Below are positions 34,046-44,814 of a DNA stretch of 64,000 nucleotides, one piece after another. Within the stretch, counting starts at the first letter, position 1; each line of letters opens with the position of its first letter. The notes beneath the pieces were generated by a model that ran no database searches, was not told where the DNA came from, and worked only from the letters and a program-made list of their open reading frames with translations. Source of the stretch: Ctenosaura bakeri (taxonomy: Eukaryota; Chordata; Lepidosauria; Squamata; Iguanidae); assembly GCA_948474755.1 (NCBI GenBank), contig CAOLHI010001428.1:372001-436000 (forward strand). The letters run 5' to 3'. A program made the translations under genes and the position numbers.

Positions 34046-35889
34046 AAAAGAGGTGCCACAGGCTAAACAAGAGGGAAAAAGAGGAGGAGAAAAGTGGTGG
34101 AAATCTTGTCATTGGGCAGTGTATGAAAAAAACATACAAACTTCCTTATTAACAGAATATAACAGATGCAGTGAGTAATAAGAGGGAAATCTTATCTTTC
34201 ATTTTTGAAAATCTGAACATAAATTCAGATAATGAGCAGGAAGAAGCTATTTCTCTCATGCTTCTAGCGTCAGCTTAATATTCCAAAACAATGGTTGAGA
34301 TCCTGCATCAGATATATGAATATCATATAGTACATCTCTGTAGCTACCTCTTCCAATGCTTCCTTCCAACCCATCTTGTAAGGAACAGAAACTCCAGAAA
34401 GGCTGTTTCTGTGTTGCTGGAGAGTGCAGGGGAAGTCAGGGTTTTCCTTTTAGCTGGGCAGTTTTTTCCTTTTAGCTGGGCATGCTGAAACAATGTCACC
34501 TGCTGCAACATCCCAAGGACCCTCAGAGGTCCCTATGGATGTTTGTTGCAGTAGGTCCAGCTACAGGAAAATAGATGGCCACATCTCTGGTGATCCTTCC
34601 ACTCCCACATGGAAGTGGCCATTTTTATTTATTTGTTTATTTATTTATTGGGGGGGAATAGGGTTACACTGGTTGCCAGGTGGAGTCAGGTTTTGGAACA
34701 GAAGTCTAATGAAGCAAAAAAACAATGGACCAAAAAAGTCATTGGAGCAATGGATTAAATCTGACCTACGCCACCATAATTCACCAATAAAATACTAGTC
34801 TTTGTCTTGAACCTTCTTTGTCCAGATTCCTTATTCTTCCCAGAATCAGTGAGTTCTGGGAAGTAAGTTGTTGATTTAGAGAAAGAGGAAGAACTACAAA
34901 ATGGGAACTAGGTATTTTTGCCTGTGACCACATGTTTGACATATTCAGGCAGCGTGACAGAAGATTTACCACCAGCCATCATCTACATTACTCAAGGAGC
35001 TCTGCATCTAGCATGACTCTTGCTTGTAACATTTCCAGCACAGAGTGTTTAAAATGACATTAAATAGAAAAGAACGGAACCTAAAAAAGAGCTACAATAA
35101 CATCTAGTCACAGAGGATGTAGACACAAGATAATGATACGGTTTGACATGTAACCATATTCCAAACAGCAGGCCAATATTTAGCAAATGCAATTTTTCAT
35201 CTCTGCAATTTTGAGATATAACCTCCTCCTTCAGAAGACAAGTTTGGACATAACAATAAGAAACATACTAAATTGTTGTTTATAACAATTTTTGTGAAAA
35301 GTTTGGCTTAAATAGTACCTATCGCTGGTACAACTACAAGGAAGAGATAAGAAGCAATATTTGAAATTTGGAGGGTTTGACTAATTTAAACTATGAGGTG
35401 GGAGTGAGAGCAAGTAAGAATCACAAATTATCGTTTGAACTCAGAATAATTTGAATTGAACAATGTTTGCTACATCCGCTCATAATGAGAAAAATAATGA
35501 GGCAGAAATGTCTCACCTCGTGGTAGTGGCCCAGAGATGGGGAGGGGGCACAAACCCACAGCTTATGAAATCTTATGCACAAAATGGTAGAATCCCTCCC
35601 CCACTGATTAGCACTATGTCCAAAAAGAGCCTGTGTTATTACAGAAAAGGAAATTGTTCTTCTTTTTAGATGTAGTCATCTAGCCTTCTCTTCCGAGGAA
35701 AAAAAGTTTAAAGCATAAGAAAAATTACTGTAGCAATAAAGCTATTTGATGTTCACTTGTCTTACTTTTTCAGATGTCAGTGTCATAAGAAAATAATTCT
35801 TTGCTAATTTCATTCTCAAAGGAAACAATGCGTAACTTCAGGAAGAAAATTTTAACAAGAAAGTCTGGAAACTGCACATTTTTGAAGAC
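34046..35889. other. No recognisable feature
   Basis: AT-rich sequence with a TTTATTTATTTGTTTATTTA tract at about 34625-34650. The 101-codon frame at 34493-34798 has no recognisable domain. Confidence 0.4.
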
Positions 35890-36197
35890 TATTTGTAGTG
35901 TGGACTTATTCTGAGCATGATTGGCATATGATATTTTACATGAAAATAATATGCTTTTTTCCTATAGAAAATGCTGTATGTGTGGGAGAGAGCACCCAGA
36001 AAACAGCATTTTCTGTGCAGACTATATTTCAGCACAAAACTGCTGTTTCCTTCACAGAAAATGCTGTTTTCTTGGCAAAAACAAACTTATATGTGGCTTT
36101 TGTGCAAAATAGGTCTCAAACTGTGAAAATTCTCATCAGTCTAGGATTCTGTGATGATTTCACAACTGCTGAGAAACATATTTATTGACCATTTAAC
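35890..36197 (+). repeat. Unclassified dispersed repeat (family U), copy 2
   Basis: The body has repeated GAAAACAGCATTTTCTGTGC-like units alternating in orientation, then CAAACTGTGAAAATTCTCAT (36116-36135) and GAGAAACATATTTATTGACC (about 36171-36190). This is the same landmark order as 6905-7170. It opens with GTGTGGACTTATTCTG, which resembles TTTGGGACTTATTCTG at 48859. Confidence 0.5.
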
Positions 36198-36727
36198 AAA
36201 TATTTTTGCATATTCTTTCCAGTTGATACTTCAGATTTCTCAACCATATGTGATTATCTGCAACAGACTGATCTGGCGAGTCCCTCAAAATTCTAGGGTT
36301 GAAGGTCTTACATTGTCTCGATGTAATATGTGCTGGCAGAGTTATGCTACAATAGCATAATCCCTATACTGAATACCACTGTAGCACTGTATGTGAGTAC
36401 ATATCCTGTGTACTCCCTCTCCCCTGCTTTTCTTTCTCTTCAAAATTCAATAAAAATATTTTTTTTAAAAAAATATGAGAAATGGTGAATGTCCATAGCT
36501 CCTTGCACAATGTACTCTAAGTGTAATATTGCACATCTGGAACTGTTCTACATGTAGAATTCTGTTCCCACCACCATCAGCTGAATATGACCTTCTGCAT
36601 CGTCCAAAAAAGTCACTCCATACACATAGTGCAGCTGACACCTACATATGCTATCAACAGGATTTGGGCCTGTGATTCAATGTGAGTCACACACTAGAGC
36701 CAGGAAGTTACTTGTTCAAGTGGTACC
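36198..36727. other. No recognisable feature
   Basis: Ends of a possible retroposed sequence are suggested by CAATAAAAATATTTTTTTT at 36449-36467, but no body can be identified. Confidence 0.35.
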
Positions 36728-37244
36728 CAGGCATGGACTACTGTGAAAGGTTAGGTGGCTGCATTATCCCCCATCCCCATAAACCTTGGAAGACTGCAAC
36801 CTTCCAGCTTCACACACTCTTTTTTTTTTAATTCAAATCTTTTGCCCCAAAATGTTCTCGTTTTCCTTGTGCTTCGGGGTTTAACAAGAAGAGGAGAACA
36901 GAGGCAATTCTGTCTACTTATTGTTCTTACCTTTTCTGAGGCTAAATTGGGCCAGGGAGCCCACCAAACATGGTGGAAATGTCCCATACACTCACTCAAG
37001 GTCATTTGAAGGCATTTTGGAGCAAAACAATGAAATCTACATCTATCTTTATCTATATTTATATCATCTATACCTATAATTTGGGGTACCAGACAACCTT
37101 CAGACATGATGTAAACACCCTTCCTACCACCTAGATGCCATTTGGGGGCATTTTGGAGCATTTTTTAACGTCCTGGGCCTATGCTTGACCAGGGGGCTAC
37201 ATAAATGGTCCAGAAGCCCATGGGATGCACTTTACCCACCCCTG
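36728..37244. mobile_element. hAT-like non-autonomous element, tentative
   Basis: The right end TGCACTTTACCCACCCCTG, inverted, is of the CAGGGGTGGGTAAAG type widespread in vertebrate hAT elements; the left end CAGGCATGGACT is worn. The interior has TTTGGGGGCATTTTGGAGCA and GCCCAGGACGTTAAAA-like words. A similar right end occurs at about 50411. The flanks TGGTACC and TGGCATAC are similar but not a convincing duplication. The 136-codon minus-strand frame here shows no transposase motif. Confidence 0.4.
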
Positions 37245-38073
37245 TGGCATACTCTCATTGTTACATTCCCTAGAAAGAGGAATTTTGTGCCATGGGGCAT
37301 TGCTATGTGCTGATATATTCCCTTGATGTCAGTCCTTCAGAACTATGGGGTGGCAGAGTAAATGTAACTTGACATGTATTTAAAAGTACAGGTTATACCC
37401 AAGCATGTTAGGAGACGCATGTTGCAATTATGTCTTCATTGTTTTCATTTTAAAGGAGACCTATGGCCCAGGAATACGATCAGTGCTTCATACCCTGGAC
37501 CCTTAGTGGCTTCTTCAATCTCTTTTAATCTGTACTTAATTGTCCCAGTTGCAAGGAGGTAGCTATGCTTGAATTTCAATTAAAGGTAAATTTAAAAATC
37601 AATTGCAAATAAAATGTTCACTGGGTGACGCTAAAGAAGTTAGAAAGACTGGGCAAAGCTTGTCAGTACAATTCTGGCAAAGAGCTACCATAATGTAGGT
37701 AATTCTGCATTAATGTAACAGAAGGATCATTATCTAATCTAAGTGTGGTTGGTTTAGAGATGCCAACAAAGTAAGAATCTGTAAAGGCAAATGTACCTTA
37801 GCAGATTGTCTTTTTCTCATTTAAACAGAACTATATTTGCCTTAGAGTGTGATTTTTGCTCTTGAAAACAGGAGCTTCAACATATTTTCTTCCCCTGTGT
37901 ACTGTTTGAAAACACATGTACTTGGATCTTTATTTTGCTTAACTAGAGTTATCGATAGTCAATATTTGAGGTTGAGAACTAGGCATATAATTGCCAGGGC
38001 CCAGATGTCTGGGGGGCTAAGACTCTACTGCTAGACTCCATTGTTTCTGTTTCCAGAACACATTGGAACAGTT
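37245..38073. other. No recognisable feature
   Basis: AT-rich sequence without supportable features. Confidence 0.4.
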
Positions 38074-38077
38074 CCAG

Positions 38078-38987
38078 TGTTACCCTGACTTCTGGGGTCC
38101 CTTGGGGGACACCTCAATGTGCTCCATGTGATAGAGAATGGAAACTAGCCAGAGCACAAGCAATAGCAATGCAAGAGGCAGGGTAACCTAGCGGGGTCTT
38201 TTACCCAGTTTTTATGGGGTCAGGCCAAGCCAAAAACCAAACAAAATCTAATAAATGATTTTATTGAATGAAAATCTCATGCACCAATGCAATCACTCAC
38301 ACACTCACTCAAGGCCTATAAAGAAGTAAAAGAGAGGAAATTGGATAGGGGAATATTGAAGGGTTTGTAGCTTGGGTAATACTGCATCTTTTCCTGAAGT
38401 CCTTGGTCTGGAAAAAACAGTGGAGAAGTGGGGCTCAGCACAGAGAGGGCTGAGGGGATCACTCAATGGATGGAGAAACGGTCAGCTGGGATGACTGGGA
38501 GTGATCCAAAGAAGCTCTTAAAAACTGGGACAATTTGTAGGGGGAAAAAGGACCTGGAGGGCTGATCCTTTCCTGGTGAGAACAATGGGTGTTGCAATGG
38601 GAAAGAAGCTCCACAATGGTAACTTCCTTTGTGTGATGAGATTACAAGGTGTTGCCAAAGTCTCAGGATCTTTGGTTGCATTTGGTTGTGGTGTGACTTC
38701 ATGTAAATGGTCCTCGCCTGATTGGATATTTGCTCAACTTGAGGCAAACACGCTAATCCCCTCTAGTCAGCTTCTCAGGGGCTGAGAACCCTTTGTTTAT
38801 TGTGGATTTGCACAGCTTGAGGTCTCCTGGGGCTACAGGACTGGGGATTTTACTGGCCTGATCTGATTTTCGATTGTTTGACCACTGCTGCCTACATGCC
38901 CATCTGAGTGACCTCTCAGGCGCATTGAATCATATTTTAATATCAAAATTGTAGACCCCGGGATAGGGTTTTTCCAGTGGAGTAACA
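38078..38987 (-). mobile_element. Solo LTR of an endogenous retrovirus, TSD CCAG
   Basis: Read on the minus strand, the 910-bp LTR runs from TGTTACTCCACTGG to AGTCAGGGTAACA. It is flanked by CCAG at 38074-38077 and 38988-38991. In LTR order it has GGTCTACAATTTTGAT, AGGAGACCTCAAGCTG, GGTTCTCAGCCCCTGAG, TTTTTCCCCCTACAAATTG, a polyadenylation signal AATAAA near 38255 (minus), GGCCTGACCCCATAAAA and GGTGTCCCCCAAGGGACCCC. All of these have counterparts in the same order at 40839-42191. No primer-binding site or retroviral gene flanks it, so it is a solo LTR left by recombination. Confidence 0.9.
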
Positions 38988-39235
38988 CCAGAACACATAC
39001 ACAAAGATATAAGAAGTAGTCAGGGATATAGGACATAGAACATAGTAGGCAGGGCTAATGTGAATGCCCACTTGTAGCCCCTGTGACCCAAATAAGCAAA
39101 TCTGGAGTTGTTCCTTTCACCAAATTGGTGACTAATGCTGCTCATCATCACTTCCCCTTCACTTCATCTCTCATCTCCTACGCCATTCAATGCAACCCTT
39201 CTCATTCATCTCAAGCTGGGATCCAACATGACTGG
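38988..39235. other. No recognisable feature
   Basis: Short spacer between the solo LTR and a MITE. Confidence 0.4.
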
Positions 39236-39655
39236 GGCCCTTTTTGCACGGCATTTGCCATGTGAAAGGGCCCCTCGAGTGTTGTGTGAATGTGAGGAGT
39301 GGTCCACATGACACACTCACAATCACGTGACACTCCAGGGACTGGCAGGCGCTGATTGTGCACTTTTTCATTTTCAACTGTGAGCTGAAAATGGTGCATG
39401 ATTATGAATCGCTCCAGGGGCCCATGCACACTTGCCATGCATGTGGAGCTCCAGAGCTGCAGCGCTTGTGCTTCCTGCCCCAGCGCAGCCTGGGAAACTC
39501 CCAGGCTGCACTGTGGAAGGAAGAGGAGGGGCTCTCACGTGACCAGGCAGCAGCTGTGAAGCTGAAGGAACCAGGACGCGACAGCCTCTCGCTAGAGGCT
39601 GCTCACGCAATCCCTGCACCCCAGCTCCACAAAAATGTGTGTTGCAGAAAGGGCC
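39236..39655 (+). mobile_element. GC-rich MITE (family B)
   Basis: A 420-bp element from GGCCCTTTTTGCACGGC to GTTGCAGAAAGGGCC, in the same orientation as the copies at 12687 and 41620. It contains AAAGGGCCCCTCGAGTGTTG, ACTCACAATCACGTGACAC, a TTTTCAACTGTGAGCTGAAAA hairpin and the GCGCAGCCTGGG...CCCAGGCTGCACTG stem. The flanks TGG/TAG are not identical, so the target duplication is worn or the ends are off by a base. The frames at 39171-39741 are translations of it. Confidence 0.8.
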
Positions 39656-40060
39656 TAGAATATACTTGCCTGGCAGCCGAGTTGTCATGTTGTCGCCACA
39701 TACTAACAACTAGCTTTGGGTCATGTGAACCTATAACATAATCAAGAAAAGTTAAACTATCAATGCTGCTTCTTAAGGCCACATATTAATAACATGCCCT
39801 ACACCTTTGGGCCATTTAAACTTTGAATAAAAACAAGAAAAGTTAAAGTATCAATGCTGTTTCTTAAATGGCTGCTTCCTTATTCATCCTAAGTTGGGAT
39901 CCAAAGCGACTGGAATGTGCTTGCCTGGCAGCATAAATGTTCATTTTGTGACCACATATTAACACAAGGTTCCTCTCCTTTAAACACTAGAAACCTATAA
40001 CAAAACAAGAAGTGTTAAACAATCAGTGCTGTTTCTTAAATGGTTGTGTATAAGATGTGA
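39656..40060. other. AT-rich spacer with a local duplication
   Basis: Two or three similar stretches, each with GTTAAA(C/G)(T/A)ATCAATGCTG-like, TTTCTTAA and CACATATTAA(T/C)A words (39690-39800, 39800-39870, 39940-40045), suggest a diverged tandem duplication of about 100-130 bp. Nothing codes. Confidence 0.4.
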
Positions 40061-40330
40061 AGATGGAATATCTCAAATTGCTAATTGCTCAAATGTCTTC
40101 AGGTCCCTAGCCCATGCAGTGATTGATGAAACTGCACCCATCTGAAAAGAATGAGTTCTAAATCTGCCTTCATCAAAATGCAATTGAAAGTTGGGGGGAG
40201 CTCAATTAGTCAGTGTCCCAAATTGGTATTTTGTCAGTGGTAAGGATGATAGAGCAAATTTCCTTCCCGCTTACCTCTCAGGTCTAAATACTCCCTCAAA
40301 GCCCTTTTTGCATACTGAATCTCACTGATG
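40061..40330 (-). pseudogene. DIRS-type tyrosine recombinase, C-terminal part
   Basis: On the minus strand, ALREYLDLRGKREGNLLYH (about 40312-40255) is the region before the second catalytic block of a DIRS tyrosine recombinase. After a frameshift, HSFQMGAVSSITAWARD (about 40152-40102) matches the box that in active family members reads like 'HSFRIGA': histidine is kept and the catalytic arginine is replaced by glutamine. Stops interrupt the frame at several points. Together with the upstream recombinase and reverse transcriptase pieces it marks the 3' coding end of a DIRS element. Confidence 0.65.
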
Positions 40331-40449
40331 CAACCCTCAGCTGGATTTCAGTTTCCTGTCCACTTTGATTCATTTTCAGCTGTTAAGGAAATGCTGTCCT
40401 GAATAAGATGCACTTCCCTCAACTCTAAAGTCCTGCCTGCCTGCTCTGT

Positions 40450-40834
40450 TCATGAAGCCAGTATTGACTCATTCACAGAAGTTGCACCAAAGAAGGCAAT
40501 AAAACTAGCTGAATGATACGATAATGGTTCAGACAGCTTGTTATAAGTATCTGCGATGTACCCTGTACGCCTCTTAAGATGGTAAGTGAAACAGGTTCCC
40601 GTGTGTCCTATACTCTGCCAACCTCCCTTGTCAAGCCTTCCTGTATCTTCCTCAAACAAACATCATTACCAGGATGAGCATATCCCTGCAACTTCTTTTA
40701 AACTAAGTTTAAAAGCTATTGAGTTGTCTTTGACACCAAGAACCAGGGACAGCTATAATAGAGCATGTAGAGAGTCTTCCCAGTTGAACTAAGGGCACAG
40801 AGTCTGCAAAATAATTCTGTTTGGAGGCAGCTTG
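40450..40834 (-). pseudogene. DIRS-type tyrosine recombinase, N-terminal and first catalytic part
   Basis: The minus-strand reading enters from the LTR insertion point at 40834, passes a SAM-like core-binding region (VKDNSIAFKLSLKEVAG, about 40728-40678), two adjacent stops, then CLFEEDTGRLDKGG and, near the end, SASFIAFFGATSVNES (about 40511-40464). The last string corresponds to the 'AFFGAxRVxE' first catalytic box of DIRS recombinases, with the catalytic arginine changed to serine. All of this is in one frame, which is also the frame of the reverse transcriptase fragment across the LTR. Inactive. Confidence 0.65.
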
Positions 40835-40838
40835 CTAC

Positions 40839-42191
40839 TGTCACTATGATGGATAAGCCTGAATCCAGAGTCTACAATTTAATATAAACTGACTATTAAA
40901 AAGATACCCCTTCACGTGCTTGTGAGGCCCCCAGATGAGCACACACACAGGCACGGCCGAACAGCTGAAAAATACAAAGAAAAATACTGGTCAGGCCAGT
41001 AACTTTCTGTCGCGCTGCTTCAGGAGACCTCCAGGCAAGTACACATCGAAACCCAATCAAGGATGCACCAAGCAACAAAAGATTCTCAGCCCCGAACCAT
41101 CAGCTTGACAGGATTAGCGCTTCTGACTATTCAACTGTCAAGCGCTTCCTATTTACATACTGTTTGGGCTATTGACAACCCTGACTGAAACCCAAGTCAA
41201 GCACTGACCTTTCGGAGGTTTTGTCTCCACCTAAGCACCTATTGTTCTCCCTGGGGACTGTCTACTCTCCAGACACATTTCCCCCTACAACTACCCCCAG
41301 TTTTCAAGCGCTTTCTTGGATTGCTTCCTGCTACTTTCGTGGGCTGTCACTCCGTCCGTTTGAGCAATCCTCTCAGCCTTCCAAGTGCTGATTTTCTATG
41401 CCTCTGTTTTTCCGCTGCTATTTCAGACTCCCGGATGTCAGGATTAGGTGTAGTATTCCCCCAACACTCCTCTTCAAATCCCCTATCAATTTTCCTCTCT
41501 TTATTTTTCTTAGGTCTGCGTGAATGGGTGCATAAGTGTGCAGTGACTTAGGTTTTAAATAAATAAAATAATTATACTTTAATTAGGTCTGGTTTTTGAC
41601 TCAGCCTGACCCCGTAAAAGGCCCTTTTCACACGCAGTTTCTTTTGCGAGAGGGCCCCTTGAGTGTCGCGTAAATGGGAGCAGCGGTCCATATGACGCAC
41701 TCCCATTTATGTGACGCTTACAAGCCTAAAGCGGGCCGCACATGGATTTTTTTTATTTTCGGCTCTAAGCCAAAAATACTGCGTGGTTGCACAAAGCTCC
41801 CAAGGCCCTCGCTCACTTACCTGCCCTGTGGCGTGTCAGGTGAGCTGGGCCGGTCACGCATCCTCCCCCAGTGCAGCCTACAGCTCCCAGGCTGCACTGC
41901 GGAAGGAAGGGGTGGGGCATTCGCGCAACGGTCACGTGGCCGGCAACCCAGCTGCGGGAGAATGGAGGAGTGATGCGAGTGCCTTGCGCAAGAGGCTGCT
42001 TGTGCGAACAGCACCCCCCACCTCCACGAGCAGGTAACGTGCAGAAAGGGCCAAAGTTAGGTATAAGGTCTCTCAAGGTTACCCTACCTCTCGTGTGGTG
42101 CTAAGCACTTGCTTGGTGCAACTTGAAAAACGCCTTAAAATCGGGGTCAGTCTAAGTGTCCTCTGAGGGACCCCAAGAAATTAGGGTAACA
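40839..42191 (+). mobile_element. Solo LTR of an endogenous retrovirus, TSD CTAC, carrying a MITE
   Basis: It starts TGTCACTATGATGG and ends AATTAGGGTAACA, flanked by CTAC at 40835-40838 and 42192-42195. Without the inserted MITE (41620-42052) the LTR is about 917 bp, close to the 910-bp copy at 38078-38987. Landmarks in order are GAGTCTACAATTTAATA, GGAGACCTCCAGGCAAG, GATTCTCAGCCCCGAAC, TTTCCCCCTACAACTACC, TAAATAAATAAAATAATTA near 41555, CAGCCTGACCCCGTAAAA, then after the MITE GTCCTCTGAGGGACCCC. It is inserted in a DIRS remnant read from the opposite strand. Confidence 0.9.
41620..42052 (+). mobile_element. GC-rich MITE (family B), TSD AAA
   Basis: A 433-bp element from GGCCCTTTTCACACGCAG to GTGCAGAAAGGGCC, flanked by AAA at 41617-41619 and 42053-42055. 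The sister LTR at 38078-38987 lacks it and shows the uninterrupted site, CCCCATAAAAACTGGG on its plus sense. The interior carries the family hairpin TTCGGCTCTAAGCCAAAAA and the CAGTGCAGCC...GGCTGCACTGCGG stem. The frames at 41674-42104 are translations of it. Confidence 0.95.
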
Positions 42192-42838
42192 CTACTATGG
42201 TCTTTTAGCCTAGGAGTGAGCAAAATGCTGCCTTTCTTAACCTTTGCTCCATGCCACTGTGTGGCAATTTGAATAAATGTGTCTAAGGAGGTACAGCAAA
42301 CCAAGCAATGTTCCTGAGGAATGGTGTAATTCACCAACCTTCCCTTTGCATAAGAGAGTTAATGAATAACTCTATATTCACCAGGAGTCTTCTTGTGAAA
42401 AATACATAATGGAGAACTTTGCAAACATGAAACCAGGGGAACATGAAAGAGTTGTACCACCCTTACCTCATGAAGCTCTTTGTTAATCTTCAATCTAACT
42501 ATGAATTCTGTATATCTAAGTGACTTCAAATTAGCATAAGCAAAAGGAGATGAAGGCAAAGATCTGGAAAGGAATACTAAAGCTGCACTTATAACCATCA
42601 CATATATTATGGGCATCTGAAGCATCTGATAGACATGAAACATAGAATTGCATGTCATTCCAATTGGACTTGATACCCTTAATTGGTGGCTGTCAGGTTC
42701 CTGGCCCTCAGCCCACATGCTAGTCCCTGTAGTTAGCCCACTGGGCCTTTCTTCATGAACAATTCCATAAGCAATGAGGGCCACTACAATTGGAACACTT
42801 ACACCCGAATTTGCCTGAACAGAAGCTCTGCAAACCAA
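42192..42838 (-). pseudogene. DIRS-type reverse transcriptase, N-terminal part
   Basis: One minus-strand frame of over 210 codons has a single stop (42359-42361). Its 3' half reads LKINKELHEVRVVQLFHVPL, then SPLCIFHKKTPGEYRVIH and, after the stop, LSYAKGRLVNYTIPQEHC and FIQIATQWHGAKVKKGS. This corresponds to the well-conserved DIRS/Ngaro pattern in which 'GPF..PP' is followed by 'SP.GVVPKKTPGEYR.IHDLSYP.G.SVND.IP' and the start of the palm domain. The catalytic YxDD region, RNase H and methyltransferase are absent: the frame passes directly into recombinase sequence. The solo LTR interrupts it at 42191. Confidence 0.75.
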
Positions 42839-42928
42839 ACTCCTAATTGGGAAAGTGCTGCTGTGGAATCTGTACAGGCTTCTCAGTCTGGCTTCCTGTT
42901 GCTAGGGCCCTACCAACTATATGCCTGC
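42839..42928. other. Possible upstream continuation of the DIRS remnant
   Basis: No motif can be read here. It is listed because it joins the reverse transcriptase fragment to the following MITE. Confidence 0.25.
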
Positions 42929-42931
42929 TGA

Positions 42932-43111
42932 AGCCATTTCCGCATTAGACTGTTATAGGACTATGATTCCACTTTCAACATCCTATGGAATCCTGGGGTT
43001 TGCAGTTTTGGGAGGGGCTGGCTGGCCCCTCCCTAAACTGCAAATCCCAGGATTCCATAGGATGTTGAAAGTGAAATTATAGCGCTATAACAGTCTAGTG
43101 CAGAAATGGCT
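42932..43111. mobile_element. Palindromic MITE (family A), TSD TGA
   Basis: A 180-bp foldback from AGCCATTTCCGCATTAGAC to GTCTAGTGCAGAAATGGCT, flanked by TGA at 42929-42931 and 43112-43114. The arms contain TTTCAACATCCTATGGAATC and its complement. Same length as the copy at 25306. Confidence 0.9.
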
Positions 43112-44814
43112 TGAGTTACATCATCTTGCCTCGGCCTGGCTGGGTCATAGTTTGCATATATAACTGGACTTGTAGCAGATCCCGGAAAAGGGAGAGGTTA
43201 CAGTCCTATATGGAATGATTTATCACTAAATCCATGCAGACCGCACAAAGTCTATCCTGTGTAGTCATTTATATCACAGTGCTGACTCAGTGACATGGCA
43301 TATCAACATTGCATTCTAACTAGGACCACAGCATAATTAAAAACAAAACCTGGGAGTCAACTGGTCCATGTCTGATCCACCTGCTGTTTCCTAGACTTTC
43401 CCTCTCTAATCACTGAACCCCTCACCTTTTTCTCTCATTCCCTATAGAACAGTGAAAAGAGATTTCCTGGCCAAGCCACAGTTGTTCACAAGCCTGCTGT
43501 CCTGTGGATGTGATCCAATAGGCAATTGGCAACGGTGCTGGGGAAGTTCCAGGTTTAGTCCATGGTCCCTGAGATCAAGTTTCTGAACCCTATTGCTTGT
43601 AAGCTTTATTGCTAGATCCGCCTAGTCCATGCTGCCTTGCCTGGGACCTTTGGACGCAGGTAGGGCTTCGTTGGGCTGACTAGGCCACTGACTCTTCTAA
43701 AACAGGTGGGAAAATAAAAGACATTTGCTCTCCCTCTTTCTTGAGCCACAGAAAACTTTAACAGTTCTGTCAAGAATGGGAAACCAGAAACAAGAACAGG
43801 ATTTTATAATGCAAAAAGATGAATATATGACAGCAAAACAAAATAGCCATTAGGTGGGAAGAGATGCAGACACTCAATCATCTTAAAAGGTTGCTACAAA
43901 GATCTTATAATTCAACTCCAGGTTGCCATCTGAAGTGCAGAAATGAAAAATTAGCTTGGGCAGATGACTGAATTAAAATGAAAGATATCAGATAAATGGT
44001 TAATAACTACAGATTTCTGGGCAGTTAATTTTAGGCTAGAATGCACAAGAGGGAGCAAAGGAGATAACAACTCCAGATCAGTGAATTAATTTTGATGAAG
44101 AGGTAAGAGGTGAAGCTTCCCTACCTTGCACTCTGACACTGCCAGTACTTTTGTCAGGAAGCATTCATAGCTGTTTTGCACAATATTGATGCAATTAACC
44201 TGGAAGAAGGCAATTGCTCCCAGCTATTAACTACCATTAACTTAATTGTTAGAACTTTTTTTTTTCATGGTACATAATAAAATTTGTAGGGCACATTTTA
44301 GCATTAAAAATGAATGAGTATTTCCTTAAGTTCTTTTTTTTAAAAAAAAAACAATAAAATCTGAACATTTCTTCATAAACAGGTCAGAAACCCCCCCCCC
44401 CGAGATTTCTTTTTTAATAAACTGAAGGTGGGAGAAAGCAGAACTGATCGATTCACCCATTCAGGCAGACAGCAGTGAGTGCTGAGATCTTAAAAGTCTG
44501 AGAAAATGATACATTGCCAATTAGCTGAACTCCAACTCCAGCCCCGTACAACTTATGAACAGAACAGAAGAGGATGTCAGTGGTGAGTGGAATATTAAAA
44601 ACAGGATGGGCTTCTCTGATCAGAAATCAACCTCTCCTGCCAGGCAGGAAAAGAGGAAACAGCATCTCCTCCTTTATGAGTCATCAGCCATGTGGAGATA
44701 AGAAAGCCCAGTACAGAATGCACTCAATTAACTTCTGTTTCTTGTATTTATTTATTGGAATTATATCTCCTGAAACTTAAGGCACCTAACAATATTATCA
44801 AATAAAGAAAACAG
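43112..44814. other. Mostly unassigned; possible worn transposon interior then unique sequence
   Basis: 43120-43750 has a moderately GC-rich texture unlike its surroundings and might be a decayed 5' region of the DIRS element, but no motif supports that. 43860-44260 is non-repetitive and rich in TTAAT/ATTAA words, with a conserved-element-like texture. There is a poly-T tract at 44262 and A/T and poly-C tracts at 44330-44402. Confidence 0.3.

Noticed and set aside
42359..42838. 159-codon minus-strand frame as a host gene
   Set aside because: Its second half carries DIRS-type reverse transcriptase motifs, and the frame continues past a single stop in the same register, so it is a retrotransposon remnant.
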